From: Apostichopus japonicus
Lineage: Eukaryota > Echinodermata > Holothuroidea > Aspidochirotida > Stichopodidae
Direction of reading: 5' to 3'
DNA length: 64,000 nt
Assembly (NCBI RefSeq): GCF_037975245.1
Contig: NC_092583.1
Location: 17,320,764-17,384,763 of the forward strand
Of this stretch, positions 63,066 through 64,000 are shown one piece after another. The position numbers were made by a program, and so were the translations under genes. The first letter of the stretch is position 1. Every line of letters begins with the position of its first letter. The notes under the pieces were generated by a model. It was not told the origin of the DNA. It ran no database searches and saw only the letters and a program-made list of their open reading frames with translations.

Positions 63066-64000
63066 ATATTAAAATGGTAAAGGAAATTTATCTATGGAGT
63101 CTGAAAATGCAATTTATTACGTAGGAACACACCACTGACACCGCACCAAGAACGATAATATTAGAGTAAGGACAAACTAGGTTCAAACATTGCTCTAAAT
63201 TTATGAGGCAACAGTATTCTTTGTTGAGTTTACCGGTTGCAAACTCACAAATTCAGGAGATAATGTAACATGATTGCAAGAGGGTTGATTTGTACCCGGT
63301 TATGAGTAAATACGACACAGCTTGGTCAGAATACTTAAAATCAGAATGAAATATAATTAATGGAAAGGAAAAACATTATTAGCCTTTGATTTATTCTGAT
63401 AGCATCTTGCCCGTCGTGGTCCTTCCGCCCAGCAGATATGCGTTAGTGCAATATATATTGGTAGTATGCTTCATTGGTATGTACTGACATAGTCGATGTC
63501 CATGGCATATGTACGTCTGCATATGATACTAGCATCGCGCTAGTGTATTTTTAAGGATTTGCCGCAGGTGTGGAACAGCGTTATACACAATATAGGCCTT
63601 TGTAGTATAGTACGAATGGGCATGCGTTATGAAGTATGTACATTACATATTTTGACTAAACACGGATATTTTCCTAATTTAGTGGAGGAAATTTAAAATT
63701 AACAGTAGTGAATCTAGTAGTAGGAACAGTTGAGAATTTCCCCATCGTTTTAGTAATCAAAATGTCCGCCATGCTGGGATAGTTTTATCGTTACTTCGAT
63801 CAAATGACTTGATCGAGAAAAAAAACTCTTACATCTTGTGGGAAGTATGCATTACGTGTTGGCATCGGTTATAGCAAAGACAATAAACATATACTGCTTT
63901 AAGAACTGGATGTTAAGATGGGTCCACCCTTCCCCTTTAAGTCAGAGTTTTGTTTTCTGTGGCAATCTACACTATCAGAAACATCTTAAAACAAGTCTCT

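Larger units (their letters stand above)
59649..64000 (-). other. Wnt6 last intron (partial)
   Basis: Non-coding as far as visible. It contains ATA and TA microsatellites, a CpG-rich patch at 60970-61110, a poly(G) tract near 61519 and two small tandem repeats near 62.4 and 63.0 kb. The upstream exon is outside the window. Confidence 0.65.

Noticed and set aside
59649-64000. Possible upstream exons of Wnt6
   Set aside because: I searched the minus strand for the conserved GGCSD and HNNEAGR exon and saw no match, so those exons are probably beyond the window.

Overview
The window is animal nuclear DNA: AT-rich, with GT-AG introns and many microsatellites and poly(G)/poly(C) tracts. It holds three complete protein genes and the last exon of a fourth. 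The AP-4 beta subunit (lost in flies and nematodes), Wnt1 beside Wnt6, a TTAGGG-type interstitial telomeric block and the overall repeat style suggest an invertebrate deuterostome. I think an echinoderm is most likely, possibly a sea cucumber, but this is inference and no species-diagnostic sequence was identified.

Layout. 1-740: a probable foldback-type element that runs off the left edge. 2889-4670 (+): an intronless reading frame for a five-finger C2H2 zinc-finger protein with a duplicated N-terminal module. 18595-6639 (-): AP4B1, reconstructed here as 17 coding exons giving 782 residues, convergent with the zinc-finger gene. Its introns carry a 72-bp minisatellite with a 360-bp higher-order period, a telomeric insertion flanked by a 15-bp direct repeat, and a partial duplication of exon 9. 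18.6-26.1 kb: gene-poor spacer between the divergent AP4B1 and Wnt1 genes. 26125-50318 (+): Wnt1, four exons and 376 residues, with introns of 7.8, 12.4 and 2.8 kb. 50.3-59.2 kb: spacer. 59648-59160 (-): terminal exon of Wnt6, whose other exons lie beyond 64,000. Wnt1 and Wnt6 are therefore tail to tail, about 8.8 kb apart, a remnant of the ancient Wnt9-Wnt1-Wnt6-Wnt10 cluster.

How the genes relate. Wnt1 and Wnt6 encode secreted lipid-modified ligands and probably share regulatory DNA. AP4B1 is a housekeeping vesicle-coat subunit and the zinc-finger protein is a probable DNA-binding regulator; nothing links these two to the Wnts except position.

Most notable non-coding signals: at least 17 perfect TGACGTCA (CRE) palindromes, all between 21.6 and 58.5 kb in the Wnt territory and none in the first 21.6 kb; and two exact copies of the 12-bp palindrome ATGCATATGCAT (the POU-dimer MORE motif) in a 55-bp tandem duplication about 280 bp after the Wnt1 stop codon. 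No bacterial-type system, CRISPR array or novel multigene system was seen.
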